A stretch of 64,000 nt of DNA from Melampsora larici-populina 98AG31. Taxonomy: Eukaryota > Basidiomycota > Pucciniomycetes > Pucciniales > Melampsoraceae. Below the pieces are notes generated by a model. That model searched no databases. It saw nothing but the letters and a program-made list of their open reading frames with translations, and was not told the DNA's origin. Shown here one piece after another: positions 10,238 to 23,300 of this stretch. The stretch lies in contig NW_006768767.1 in the NCBI RefSeq assembly GCF_000204055.1, positions 2,482,399 to 2,546,398 of the forward strand. Direction: 5' to 3'. The position numbers and the translations under genes were made by a program. Within the stretch, counting starts at the first letter, position 1. The number at the start of each line of letters is the position of its first letter.

Positions 10238-10747
10238 ATGGGTGGTGGAGTAAATTCTTTTTCAAATCAAGATTTCCATGACTTTGCTTTACAAAAAGAT
10301 AACTACTAACGATCACTTGTTTTTGATTTGATTTGATTTGATTTCAACTTTCACATTTAGTCTCAATATCCTTATCCTAAAGAAGTTTGGTCACCTGCTG
10401 GAGGTTGGTGGACAAGACCAACTAATTGGCGTACGAACACTTCTATCGTCATTCTGGGTAGTTCAATGATCTTTTATAGTGTTTTTAAACTTAGTGCTGA
10501 TCGAGAAGTATGTGATCTTCTCTCTATTTCTCTGACCCGATTTATAAATTAATCGAAACCTAATCTAATCAATCTCTTTTTCTTTGATTTGATTTGGTTT
10601 GATTTAATTTAGCAACGTATGCAATCACCAAATCGTTGGATTCCTTCAATGCTTTGGTCAAAAGAATTTAAACAGGGAAAACTTTCGATTCGAAATGAAG
10701 ATGAAGAATGGCCAGTAGGTGCTCATGTAGAAAAAGGTCATCATTGA
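10238..10747 (+). CDS. Small single-pass membrane protein, 97 aa, probably mitochondrial
   Basis: Three exons: 10238-10249 (only MGGG), 10361-10507 and 10613-10747, all GT-AG and phase 0. The protein starts MGGG, then a conserved-looking YPYPKEVWSPAGGWWTRP block, a transmembrane helix at about residues 31-48 (TSIVILGSSMIFYSVFKLSA), then a charged tail with NRWIPSMLWSKEF and EWPVGAHVEKGHH. The PxxVWSPAGGWW motif followed by one TM and a short basic/aromatic tail resembles small fungal proteins associated with the mitochondrial inner membrane, possibly an accessory respiratory complex I subunit. I cannot name the subunit. The intron before exon 3 carries TTTGATTTGA repeats. A homology search would settle the family. 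Confidence 0.72.
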
Positions 10748-11974
10748 GAAAAGACAAAATCAAAAACAGGAGAAGGAAAAGAACCACATCAAACTTTTTC
10801 TTTTTGTACAATTGTGACTTTTTATATCGATTGATTTCATTTTTTGATCGGATTTCAAACTTTTGACATATTTACTACCTATTCATGGCTAGTCAACTTG
10901 AAATCGAATCTCTTGATCTTCATTTTATCAATCAGATTGGATCAGATTGGTGAAGAGATTGTACGATTCCTTTGGTTGTTTAAAGAAAACCCTTTGCTCT
11001 CAGACGATAAAAACTACAACTTTGAAACCCGACTTAGTGATGGTGGCATGATGACGTGTTTACACAGATGGTCAAACTAGAAGTATTCTTGCTTGTAGAT
11101 TTGGATCTTACCAGCTGAATGTTATGCTCCAGTAATGTCTTTTTGGTACCTTTAGCATATTCTACAATGGCATAAATACATTACAAGATCCAAGCATGAT
11201 GACTGGTTTTTCTTGACTGTGCTGTTGAAGGCGAATATCGACCCTCTTTTGTGTACAGCAAAGGAGAATAAGTTGATATGACAAGATAGTAGTTTTCTGG
11301 AAAATGATACCAAAAGCATTTATAGAGGGTTTTCAACTTGGTAGGCTTTGTCTTGACGAACAGTGATTTCATTCAGTGAAAATCTGAACATCTTTGATTT
11401 TGGACTTGATCATAATGAGCTTTCAAGAAGGTAATGATGTGTTTTTGAAGAATTGAAGTATCTTGTGGACCAGGGATATTATATATCCCTTTAAACTTCC
11501 CTCTAAGATATTCCTGAAGAATACGAGTTCAAAGATATTAACAAAGCATCAATAATCAAGTCTACCTATTTTTATTAGCATTCTTGGACATATGTCAATC
11601 TGATGGACACGAAGCTATTATCTTTTTTGTTTGATCTTCTGGCTGAAATCTTATTCCTCAGTCTCATTCAACACATCCTTTGACTTTCTCTTCTTCAAAG
11701 CCATTCAAAAGTTTAAAATCTGATTTTGTTATCATCATCCTTGGGTATGTCAAGAAAACCTTTTTACATTAATCAAGAGCTGCATATACAAATGAGAAGA
11801 TTATCTATGTGACAAACAAACAAATAAGTTAAAAAATTAAAGAAAATAATACAAGATCGATTTCGACACTATATAGACATCATGAATGAATGAATGAATG
11901 AATGAAATCTTACACATTCATATATATATAAAAAGAAAAAAAAACACTCGTCCGTTTCCACATTGAAAAAAACC
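10748..11974. other. Intergenic with TGAA microsatellite
   Basis: No gene is supported. Contains a (TGAA)n microsatellite at about 11883-11906 followed by a short TA repeat near 11920-11931. The rest is ordinary AT-rich DNA between two 3' ends. Confidence 0.5.
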
Positions 11975-13058
11975 TTATCTTAATTCTTCTATAGATTCTC
12001 CACCTGCTCTCTTAATGACCTTTTCTTGTTCTTTTTCAACATCAAAAGCTTCTATATCTGTTGTTGGATTGGTTTTACATTTTCTTTCTTTTTCATTTGA
12101 TATTTGATCTTCTATTTGACTTTTATGAAACATTGAAATTCTTCTTTCGATCCACCAATCCAAACTTGCACTAAAGAAAATTCATGCTTGTTAATGTTAG
12201 GTTTAAAGTCATCTTGTTTCTATAAAAGAACTTTTCCTCACCTGATCATAAGAGAAAAGATAAGAACCCATGCGGTGATGATATGATAACGAAGTAAGAT
12301 GATATCTTTATATTGAGCAGAGATTCCAACAGCTTGAAGTGCAGGGATCGGATTGGATGAAGCTGATCCAAAGAAAAAAGTTTTGGTGGTCGAAATTGTA
12401 GCAGCCAAGAGGATCAATACATTACAAAGTGTAAGACGTGTTGGTTTGAAGGTATTACTAGGAAAGCAAGTTTGAACAAGAATAGTAACCTACAAATCAA
12501 GCCGAAATCCTAGTCAATTCGTGTGATACATAAAGTTGATTTTTTCCACAAAAAGTTCAATTCAGTGGTTTCATTTACCTGACTTAGAAGGGTAAAGATG
12601 ACCGCAAGTGCAAGCGCTACAGAACTTCCACACATCGCTCCAGTATCAAGCCTCGTATATAGTTGTCCTAAGGGCCGAAGTTGATCACGTATAGTTAAGA
12701 AAGCCTTGAACATAAGTGATAGAGTGGTGATTGAAAGGGCCAAAGAGATTCCATAAAGAGCTCCACGAATGGTTTTGAAACTGATAAAGAATCGTTATCA
12801 TCAGAGAGATATCAAAGAAAAAAGGAAAAAAAAAAATACTGAATTCAGAAACTTACTCATCCGGTGCTGATTTACAGTCTGAGCTTTCTTGGCAACGAGT
12901 CTTGAGGGAGCTTTCAAGGTTTACAATCGATAACGAAGTTGTTGGTCGCTGTTCAACCCAACATAGAGTACGAGGATCCAAACGATACATCAGTTTTGTT
13001 TCTACTCGCTCAAGGGAAGAACAGAATTTCAAAAAGTTACCATCCACCACCGCCGCAT
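11975..13058 (-). CDS. Four-TM membrane protein, unknown function (5' end unresolved)
   Basis: Exons resolved by frame and splice sites: 13058-12857, 12780-12579, 12489-12242 and 12170-11975, with the stop at 11977-11975. Four transmembrane helices are visible, around GALYGISLALSITTLSLMF, MCGSSVALALAVIFTLLSQ, LTLCNVLILLAATISTTK and YHIITAWVLIFSLMISASL. They are followed by a charged, Lys/Glu-rich cytosolic tail of about 60 residues ending in GESIEELR. The N-terminal exon has an extracellular-like region with three cysteines, one in LCWVEQ and two in RCQESSDCK. No ATG was found in frame upstream of 13058; the frame meets a TAG about 30 nt into any simple upstream exon, so at least one more 5' exon must exist or the start is an internal Met. 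Not recognised as a known family. Confidence 0.6.
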
Positions 13059-13907
13059 CTGAGGATGTGTGTGTGTGTTTGAAGCGCTAAAGGGATAATA
13101 AGTTACCTTCAATCGAGAGACTTCCGATCCGGCGGGTCTAGTGATATAGCCTTTCCAACACTTTCAGTCTCTAAAACAAGAACTAAGTCTTTTATAGTGC
13201 CTACGAATAAGTTGCTTCATCGGTAATCGAAACCTCCTAGTTATGTAGGTCGATGTTCAAGTTTGTCGCCAGGGGGATCCACCTGTCATTTATCTCACGT
13301 CCTATAGCATCCTGAAAGAGTAAGAGGAGCGAAAAGATCCGAAATGGGTGCATGGAATCCAATCATCCCACGGCTTTGCTGACTAAAGAAATACGTTGGG
13401 ACGATGTGATCGAATTGCATACAACACCTCAAGAAGAGAGATTGTAGAAGCGAGGAAATACGAGCCGCCCTTGATCAAGAGCCCGAGCCTCTCCTTCTGG
13501 ATATATGAAATGGTACATATATCCTCAACGGGCTTTAATCTGATGAAAAGATCCGCTACCACAGAAAGTTCTGAGCCTCGACCCTCTCGATACCAGAGCG
13601 AAGGGATCTGTGAGTTCTGCTCGTTTTCAGCACAGGTTGATGGGCAAAAGATCAATTAACCGCGGATATGAATCAGAAAAAGATGGTCAAAAGAACATTT
13701 GGTTTCAGAACAGGTGTATCAAAAGATTCTTTGAGCAATCGAAGCAGAACGCGAGGATTTTCGATTCGAATCATGAATGAGCTTATCTGATCAGCGGTCA
13801 TGGCTCTCCATCAGAAAATGATACTTATGAGCTTGGTACCAGATGCATCACCTTCCACGTCTTTGAAATCCGACTCCTTTTAAACAACAATCACCCAATC
13901 AGACATT

Positions 13908-14359
13908 ATGAAGTTATTTGTTGTTATCTACGTAATCTCCATTGCTTTAGGTCAGATACCATTTTCTATTCTCATCGGGTCTGGATTACAAGGCTTTACA
14001 AGATCCATAAACTAACGTTTTTATATTTTGTCAAGTTGGAGCGAGAAGTGTTCCCCAACCTGAACAAGATTCCAAACTTTCTCAAATCAGAAACCGCTCT
14101 TTGAAATTGGAAAGCAGGGTAAAGATCCATTACGATTTCCTTGCATCTAAACTTTCCTGACACTTGATTATCTTTCACTGTTGGGATTTCTCAGGATGGT
14201 CTTTTACCCTTCCTTCCGGTCGGCGCTCTCGTACCTACTGTTCTCAATGTTGCACCCGTCAAATCACTCACTGGCAATGTGGGTGATCTCGTCGGTGCAG
14301 GCGATACAGGAAGCAAACCCAGTTCTGGCCTATTGAAAGTCAGACGTGCTGCAAAATGA
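13908..14359 (+). CDS. Small secreted protein, 96 aa
   Basis: Three small exons (13908-13950, 14036-14118, 14195-14359) give 96 residues, so no single long reading frame marks this gene. The first exon encodes most of a signal peptide (MKLFVVIYVISIAL), with cleavage likely just after VGARS. The mature part is about 77 residues, has no cysteine, starts with a charged Gln/Asn/Lys/Arg stretch and then a Pro/Val/Gly-rich stretch (LLPFLPVGALVPTVLNVAP), ending KVRRAAK. All three junctions are GT-AG with consistent phase (1, 0). Small, secreted and lineage-specific looking: an effector candidate by size and signal peptide only. Repeated Gly-x-Leu-Val modules (VGALV, VGDLVGAG) are reminiscent of fungal low-complexity secreted proteins. 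Confidence 0.72.
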
Positions 14360-16106
14360 AAGATAGTGACCTATATTTCTTTACGAGAGTTGTAGAAATC
14401 TACCTGGTTTTCATTCTATCAACTTTCTTTTGATCCCAATATCTTTCATATTCAAACTTTCCAACCTTGTCTTTGTTGTCTGTGGGCTTTGAAGATTCAT
14501 TTGTTTGTTATCAGGCCTCTTTATGCATTCATTCTTATAATCATTTAATATATCCATTCATTCACTCTTATTTGTTGTCAGCAATTGGTTGAAGAATGCC
14601 CAGCGTGGTATGCAATAGCATCTTCCCATTCAGAACATGACAAAGATTTACACACTTCATTCATTCATCTTTTAGGAATGGATATATGTCAATGGCACAT
14701 GTCATTCTTGGCAATGGTGATTGTATTCTTCCAGGTGTTGTAAGTCTTGCTGTTCTCTATGGCTCAGATTCACAACTTGAGCAGGACTGGGTGATCTTCG
14801 TGTGATCATGATAATGTTAGCATATATAAATGTAACAAATAATAATTATGACAAGAGGATATTGAATTTCATGTGGTTCATTGTGGGTGTGGATTGCGCG
14901 AAGTCAAGGATTGACGTGATCCTGTTCTTTGGGGGTTTGTTGATTATCTGGTGAGGTGTGACATTGTGGAAGGTCGTCCAAAACTTTCAGGTATTGAAGC
15001 ATCTCTTGTGGCAAAAAGCCAGTAGCATGGGCAGAGCCTATCCATGTGACTGAAAAAAGACCACATCATTAAATGGTATGTTGACTATGTTGCTTAGTCT
15101 TCATCCCTTACTATCAGGTGAAGTTTGGGTTGAGTCACATGAAGAACTACTGTTTGAGTCGGATGAGGATGTCATTATTGCTCAAGTGTTAAATAAAATT
15201 GTCTGCCATATAAACACAAATAAACGTCAAACAGGAAATATAATATGAACTAGTTAAGTTATGAGTCTTTATACAATTAAAGGAAGGAACAACTGGTGGT
15301 AACAAGTGAATATGAAAGAATAGCAGTGACTTTATACTGAAATCAAGAAAAAGGCAGCACAACCAAAGTAATCAAAGGAAACCACAGGACATCCACAGAA
15401 AGATGGTTCATGACAACACAGACCAATCTAGCTGAGAAAAGTTACATGGAATAATCAAACACTGCATTGAGCTTCATGCTTGCAGTCAATCATCTCTTTT
15501 GCTGCCTCAAGACATGCGGACTTCCTTTAATCTACTTTTGATGTGTCAGTCATGAGTACAGATAACTTGAGCAGGAATGTTTTTTTGGCTCAATGTGGTT
15601 CATGAGTTAATATGAAATGATTTTGAATAAGTTAAAACGCCTCACGGTCCTGAGACCTGATTTGTTATTTTTCACTTCTGACTGAATGGAAACAAAAATA
15701 ACCTATAACTACTAAAACACCCCAACCCTAAGGGGTGGATACATGATTGTAAAATATATGAAGAATTTAGATAAGTTTTCTTGGGAGGGATGGTGGGTGA
15801 AGAAAATTATTACTTTTTAATCACTATTAGAGAGAAATTTCTTATATAATAGTATGAAATACAATAGATAGAAATTTTTGTTGGTAACGATTTTGGATGA
15901 ACTCAATAAAAAAGATAAATTTGAAACAACTGAGGGAATGAAGACCCACTACACAACCCGTATTGCTTTGACCACTATTCCTCTTTGAGATTAGATTCAC
16001 AATCCTCTCATAGTCGTTTGTTTAACGTGAGTCTTCTAGAATTTATTCTGACATCATTTCTTGTCTGTAACTAATCCTTTCATTTGCCTGCCAACATTCC
16101 CGTTTG
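14360..16106. other. Intergenic, AT-rich
   Basis: About 1.7 kb with no supported gene, RNA or bounded repeat. Confidence 0.5.
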
Positions 16107-17043
16107 TCAAAACTTTGTTCCAACTCCCATTCTTTTGAGTGCTAAGAACTGCCTTTTGCCTTGTTTGGCCATCCTCTCAGTCACCCAAATACCAGCAGCT
16201 TGCTTTGTAATGAACTGAGGCTGTATATCATCAACCTTGTATCTTCTAATCCTCTTAGCCTTTTTATTACCATCAGGTTGATCCATAGAAGGCAATCCAC
16301 TGATGTTGGTTGCAGAATTAGACATAGAAGGGCTTCCAGAAGGAGTGCGCAAGCCGGCCAGTACATGAGGCATCACAAAGTCTTCATTGATACCACCTGT
16401 ACCACAGATGTTCAGCACAGTCGAGTTGGTTTTCCATTTAGGAGAGCTCTTAACAATATTGTAACAAGACATGTCCTTGAACTCTGACCAACACCTGATT
16501 GGTACATGACTAACGCATCCACCACCTGATCCACAGCACATTTACCCATTTTGCAAAGCATCCGGACTTGTTGATAGCAGCCAGAAAACTTAGCCATTGC
16601 TGCATTGAGAGTAGACCAGCAAGAACTAAGGGACTTGAGGGTGCAATTATTGGCAGGAGGAACTCAGCTGTTAAAATCATCTGTGATTTTGACCCAAAAG
16701 GTGGATCCCTTTTTTTGATTGGTGCCAACAAGAGCATCCTCAGATACATTAAGCCAAGATTTACAAAGATGTTCCAGAGAAACCTTGTTAAAGTTAGAAC
16801 CACAACCTCCAGACATGTTTGGAGCTTGCAAAGATGTAAAGGGTAAACCAACAGATGAATCCTCACCTGATCATCAAATGGGGGCTTTGAGGTAACCAAA
16901 GGTTGGGTGGATTGTTGAGAACTGCTGAGCTGAAAGACTTTCATTGAAGAATCTTGCTGAATATGAGGTACAGAGTCAATATATTCATAATGATCATTAC
17001 TGTCCAGATGATGAAGAGGTGCAGCGGAATTGGAACAAGTCAA
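16107..17043 (-). pseudogene. Myb/SANT-like, NAM-associated domain gene (Harbinger-accessory type), decayed
   Basis: Read on the minus strand, a chain of fragments resembles the trihelix/Myb-like plus NAM-associated proteins that travel with PIF/Harbinger elements: HLCKSWLNVSEDALVGTNQK, FWVKITDDFNS, SLSSCWSTLNAAMAKFSGC, then CWSEFKDMSCYNIVKSSPKW. The C-terminal part has a basic KKAKRIRRYK stretch and a helix with WVTERMAKQGKRQFLALKRM. The frame is broken by a TGA at 16666-16664, where Arg (CGA) would fit, and by a frameshift near 16540. An intron with donor GTGAGG follows KPPFDDQ near 16860. The N-terminal part is Ser/Gln/His-rich. Family call is by pattern; no Harbinger DDE transposase was seen nearby. 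Confidence 0.55.
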
Positions 17044-20000
17044 AGCACCAAAGGTTCCAAGGTGATCATTGTCAGCCTGAGACTTAAAACAGGTGGCTTT
17101 AAGAGAATCAAAGCTGAATACTTGTGTGCTTGATGCGTTCTTATTGGCTTTGTTACATTATCTTACTGAAGTAAACTCGAGTCTTCATAAACAGGAGCTG
17201 GAGACTCCATGTTGTCTGAGGTGCGGGATGGCTACCGCTGCCTGATACTCGCTGAAAGGTCTGTTCTGATCAGGGTCTTCTGAGGTAGGTACAAGAGCAC
17301 TCCTGTCTCAGGTATACACGGTCTAGTTTCTATGTATCAATCAAGAGAGGTCTTTATTAATAACAATCTTTGAAAACATCTTGGATGGTGGAAGGTAATC
17401 TATGTCTTGTTTCTACATGTTGATAAAGAGGCATCTTTATCAATAATGATCTTCAATAACATTTTGGACGATAAGATGAGGTAGAAGTTGGGATCTTTAG
17501 TTTGATAACAAAATTCTTTAGTGAAAAGATACACGATAACAGTTATAAAAAACAGTAAGAGTCAAATAACAAAGATAGGATCAATAAATTGGATATGATC
17601 TAAGTTAAAAGTATGAGCTGGTTTTTTAGTAAAAAGTTATAGAGTTTGATTTCTAAAAGTAAAGTTATTAGTTGGTAAAAGGTTGTCCTTCTCTCAAGTT
17701 TCAGAAAACCACTTCTTATATATCATTGTGCATCTATCTTTGTGATGTCATTGTAACACAGGGGTTTTGCACATTTTCATGAGGGTCTTTTGTAACCAAT
17801 GCGATGCTACGTGTTTCTGATCCCCTAGTCACATTCTTGGAATGAAATGAGGCTCAAGGAGATATTCATCCTTCTTTAAGATCAGGGTCTTCTGAAGTTC
17901 GAGTATGTTATTATGATGCCTTTCAAGCTGATGTACATATGTATTGATGTCACAACCCATGTAAATCATTGTTATCTGGAAGCCTCCTTGGATAATCTTT
18001 ATGCCTGCCAATGGGATTATCACCAAGTACTCCTCATGGCTGACAATAATTGTTCAGACAATGATGAGGTGCAGCTGAATCAGCACAAGACAAAGTTCCA
18101 GAGCCTCCACGGTGATCACTGAAAGCACTGGGATCAATATAACCACCTGGGAGTGACAAGCCAATATAAATTAGACTTTGTTGATGTAATGCATGTCTGT
18201 AACAATAAAAACACTCATATCATCCAATTGCACCCGGACTGCCTCCAGTAAAGTTGATATGTTGGCTCACAGGACTAGTGTGATGACCAGGTAATTGATG
18301 TGCAATCATTTGAGGACTAAGGGCAGCTCCTGAAGGTAAAGGCATATATTAGTTTTGGATGTCAAGTAGGTGTACATCAGACTATCACTTACAATAGTTG
18401 ACAGGACTTGACTGGGGTGGGGCAGTAGTGGAATGTTGCATAACAACAAACTATTTAACTGAGATCCTACTTGATAGAAATTAAGTAGCAAATCATAAAG
18501 ACAAAGAATTTAGGAATGATTCACAGTGATATAAGTATGGGTCATGTGTCAAAAGGAACACAAAAGAAAGGAATACATTGGGGTATTTATTGAGTTACAC
18601 AAGAATATGGGAAGAGCCCTATCTTAAATACCCATGCAACCTACTGCCCAGATCACACTTTGTCTCTTTGAGTGGTCAATTTCTTCTCATCAATGCTAAT
18701 GGAAAGGTTTCATTTGCCTTGAATCATGCACTATTTCCTCTGATCAAACCCATGATCAATCAATCAATCAATCAATCATTTGTGGTTGTATTTGAGCCAT
18801 CAGAGTATTTCTGGAGGTTCCAGTGTGTTATCTGTGGCCTCAATGGGGTGATAAAATCACCACATGTGTCCTATACGTCAGAGATAAGTCATTCTCCAAA
18901 CATCACTTTTCTCCTCAGGATTTGGAGAAGTTGACATGGGAGAATTAACTATGATTCTGAAAATTAGTGCTCACATGTATGGCCAGATGTGAGATTCCTG
19001 ATGCACGGTGGAGCATGGTTTTTGGATCCAAACCGCCAAACGTAAACACACCTTACGTGCATGTCAGTTTAGCTACGTATTGTGTACATTTTCAGGTGCG
19101 TGTTGCAGGTGCTCTCAGGAGGCAAAGAATTTGCAACATTTTCTTGCACACACAGAGAGAAAAACTTCCCTCAATATAGGCATGTTTTTCCAATTCTCAC
19201 CCATTATCCAATATCTTCCTGTTTTGTGGAAACCAATGGTACTGTTGTGCCTTTGGGTACCGTTAACCATGGAACCATTCAACATCTGAGTTGAAATGGC
19301 AGCTTTTGCCTTCACCTCTTGAGATGGATTCCCAGATCAATTGCATTTGAATACCCGGGTCCATTTATGAAAAAGTTGTGGGCCAGCTTGTGCCTTTGAA
19401 CAGACCAAAGAGTCACAAGAGGGTAAGGACAATGGATGTGAACGTCCATTATCACGTTCACCTTGGCAAGTCCAGGGTGAAGAAGCCTTCAAGGTAAATA
19501 CAACATCATTCTCAATGATGTCCTTGTGGGGACGTGTAAGTCAAACAGGCAAGAATGGAAACTAAGGAGGCTTGCAGGAAGTATCCCTGACAAAGCAATT
19601 AAAATTAGGATTAAAATTAAATCCAGAAGGTGGTGCTGCAAGGTGCACTAGTGGAAACAGCAACCAGTTGTGTTGTTTGGAAGCGTGAGGGAAATGTTGG
19701 AGTCCAGTGAGAACTGTAAGGTCCCTTCTTAGCAAGGGCAAGGAAATTTGACTCAGGTTTGACCTTCAGAGTTGGACAAGGCTTCTTTGGCAGCATGGTG
19801 CATGTAGAAGATGGTTTTGAAAAGGCAACTACTCAATGAAACTACATAGATGTGGTGGACAAAGTCAACAAATTGGTCAACTTGGAAAACTGACTACGTG
19901 ATGAAGATGATATGTACGGAAAATGCCTTACGTGGCTGAGGTCAGATGCTACGGATGCCATTCAGCAAATGGCAAAATTTCCTTGGAGATCCGCCCTTCC

Positions 20001-20300
20001 ACTTCAAATTCTACACCGTCAAGAGAGATGTTGCTCTTGGGGCCATTGTTGCGTTAGGTTCAATCTACCGGTGAACTCTGCAGCATTGTACCCAAAAGGC
20101 CTTCATGAGGAAATGTGAGGTGCAAGCGGGATGTCTAGCATCAAATATTTTCAGCCAATTCCCTCCCATTTGCCCAAAAGGTCCTCACAAGGATATGCAA
20201 CCTCCAAACTGAGCGTCTGACATTTTTTCCTTTTTGACCTTGGCCTCCCCACATCATCTGCCTTTACAGCAGCTGAGAGCATCACAAAAAAGACGGAGGA
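17044..20300. other. Repeat-derived intergenic region
   Basis: No intact gene. A segment near 18059-18120 is a diverged copy of 16998-17070 in the decayed Myb-like gene, with the same ATGATGA-GAGGTGCAGC start and GGTGATCA end, so this interval seems to hold further debris of the same element. An (ATCA)n microsatellite lies at about 18755-18778. Confidence 0.45.
17332..17480. repeat. Degenerate tandem duplication, about 75 bp unit
   Basis: Two adjacent diverged copies start GTTTCTATGTATCAATCAAG and GTTTCTACATGTTGATAAAG, each followed by aggcctttat-like sequence, an ATCTT(C/T)AA motif and a CAT(C/T)TTGGA motif. Purely descriptive. Confidence 0.45.
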
Positions 20301-20307
20301 GTTGAAG

Positions 20308-23300
20308 CAAGGCTGGCTCAGTTGCGCAGCTGCTGCGGTTAGCGCTACGGCAGCGCAACTGAGCTTCGGTACCAGTTTTGTGTTTTGGCCGGAAGCAGGG
20401 TCTCAACTACGGTACCCAAAGAGTGCCTTGGCTGGTAGCGGGTCCAAGTACTGCTTCCCGTTTTGATCATTCTAAGAAGCGGCAGCAGCACTACGTTTTG
20501 GGTTCTACCACCTCCTCAACGCCACCATCCACCAATTCCACCCTTTTTCCAAATGAAAGGCCACCAAAGAGCCGGGAGGAACGACCGGATGTCCCAATTG
20601 ACTTCAAGATCCTCAACATCATTCTTGAAACATTGTGGATGTGCCCTGAGGCTGTATCTAGTGGACAGAAAACACCAACTCCTGACGTCTAATTGGGAGG
20701 ACCAGAAGGAGTATGATCAGTTGAGTATAAGTATTCCCTTGAACAAACATGTTCACAATCTCTTGTCCCAGAACTGAAGTCTAAGATCTCAAAACTAACC
20801 TCATTTGATTTGATTACTATCATAAATTCTTATTATCTATACACTTGATTCCACCATTCTCACTATCATACCCCATTCTCTACTTTCATCACATCCATTT
20901 CTTGATTTCCAACAATCACAAACATACATCTCTTCATCATTTTGAAATGGCACCAACCCAAAGCACCTTGCAATTCAAATCCGGTTACGAGACTGATGAT
21001 AGTGCTAGTGCTCCTTGTCGTTCTGGACAAATCACCACTCCTGCAGGTCTAGGACCCGGAATGATCTGTCCCCCTTCCGACAGTCGACAACCCCTCCCAA
21101 GCACTTCGTTTACCTTTTCCGTTGGAACTAACGAAGTCTGGGCGACTGTAGACAAGGGAAAGGGCAAGGGTAAGCGTGCTTGATCCGAATCACTTGCTGG
21201 ATCCGCCATCGAGTCAGAGGCCAAAACCGACACCCCCGAGATTGTGAGTGGACCAACACGCAAGACGATTCCTGCCCCAAGACGAAATGGAGCGGTTGGT
21301 TCGGCTCAAGGGACTTCCAAGTCCAAGGTTGCATCCAAGGCGTTGATGAAGAAGTCCTCTGCCATGTCTTGACGCAAGGAAGCTGAGATGAATTTGGTAC
21401 GCTCATTATTCTTTTTTCACTACCTCCCTTGCTATCTTTCTTACTAATGATAACTCCTTGCACGATCCAGGCATTGGCAGCTGAAGCCGGAGTTGCACCT
21501 GATCTTAATTCAGACTCCGATGATAAAAACCAGCAAGTTCATAAGCGAGTTCGAGCGTCAAATGAACAAGGACAAAACAACTTTGACCCACCTGTGTTAT
21601 TCTATGGGAAACCGTTCTGTCGTCCCAACGATGTAAGCCCAAAACATCTTCATTTGACCATTGACAAACTGAAATAGTAATACCTACTGATTGAAAACTG
21701 TTGGATTTATCTAGGATCCATTGGGGCCTCCCTTGACACTGACTTGCAAGTGGTGTCACAAGGAAGTTCGTATTAGTGGAAGTTCCAAATCGAATCTTTG
21801 TGCCCATCGTGATGGATCAAGCCAGTCGGGTAAGAACAACCAAGGCTGCCCACGTCGAAACCAAGCAATACGTGCTGGTGCCAAGCTCCCGCCAACTGTA
21901 GCCAATGTCAAGGCCAGCAAGATTCGTAATCAACATGCTGCCTCAATGGACAACTTCCTCTTGCCCATTCCCGAGTTTCATGGCCTGGTGGTGAATCAGA
22001 TGGTAAGCTTATGGCAGATTAACAACAGTCTACCTTGGACAATCATCAAACACCCCATGTTACGAGCAATCCTCTTGTATCTTCGACCTGGTATTCAAAT
22101 CTTCAAACAAAAATGGGCAGCTGAGGAGGCCAAGCGCCTCTATGTTGGTCTTTGTGAAAATGTTGTCAAAGAGCTTAAAGTAGGTTCCTCTCTTTGTTTT
22201 CTTTGTTCTTCTTGAAATTGTTTATCTCAAACTGAACAATACTTTATCTATCTGTTCACTAGTCACTCACGAGTATGTTTACATTGATTCAAGATGTATG
22301 GACTGTCTCTTGCAATCGACATGCTTTCATCGGTGTGTTAGTGTCATATGTTGACAAGGCTTGGAGATTTGTTGTTCGCCATCTTACACTCAAGCTCGTT
22401 GCCTGGCATCACAAAGGTGAATGGCTGGCTGCACCAATAGCCACCGTTCTCAAGAAGCACAATCTATGTTCCAAGATAAGTATCAATTCTGATCCAGTTT
22501 TTTATTTTCTTGTTCTTGCTTGCAAAAAAAAACTTACCTGATCTTTTGCCTGTGGCACATGCTTGCAATGGCCACCGACTCTGGCTCCAACAACAAATGA
22601 TTGAACATGACCCCGCCACTCATTGGGACTCGAAGAAGATGCATGTCTTCTGCATCTGCCACAAGACAGGGCTGATTGTACACGCTGGACTTGACGCTCT
22701 TGGGATTCCACCTAAACAACACCGACACGCCACACTTGCCAATTTTCCCAACATTGACACAATGGAAAGTGTAGCTGAAGAAGATGGGAGTATCGTGATT
22801 AACGTTGAAGAACCTAGGGCTTCAGTACTTGAAGATTATGAGCAAGAGGAAGAACATCCTGATGTTGACCGTCTTCTCGATTCAGATGATGAAGACAAAG
22901 CTGATGACCAGAATCTCAAGGAATGCAATGAAGATGAACAAGAGGATGAAGAAGATCCCAATCCACCTTGAGTGACTGCAGCCCATGCTAAGAAAGGGCT
23001 TCCTCGAACTCGCATGGCCCGTTTAATAAGGAATGTAAGTCATCAGTTATTATGAAATTTCTTTGTCACCATTCATATATTATCTTTGGGCTAATGTTTG
23101 ATGTCATTGTAGCTGAACATAGTCAATAAGAAACTGACTCGATCGGCCTCCTGGAGGGAGGACTTTAACCAACGCCGTGCTGCTGTGAACAAGAGGCGCA
23201 ACGACAATAAAGACGTTCCCCCTCTCCTTGCTCTCCTAGCCGAGTATGGTATTTGGTGGAACATAGAGCTGGATTGCTGGGAACGTATGTATGCAGCACA

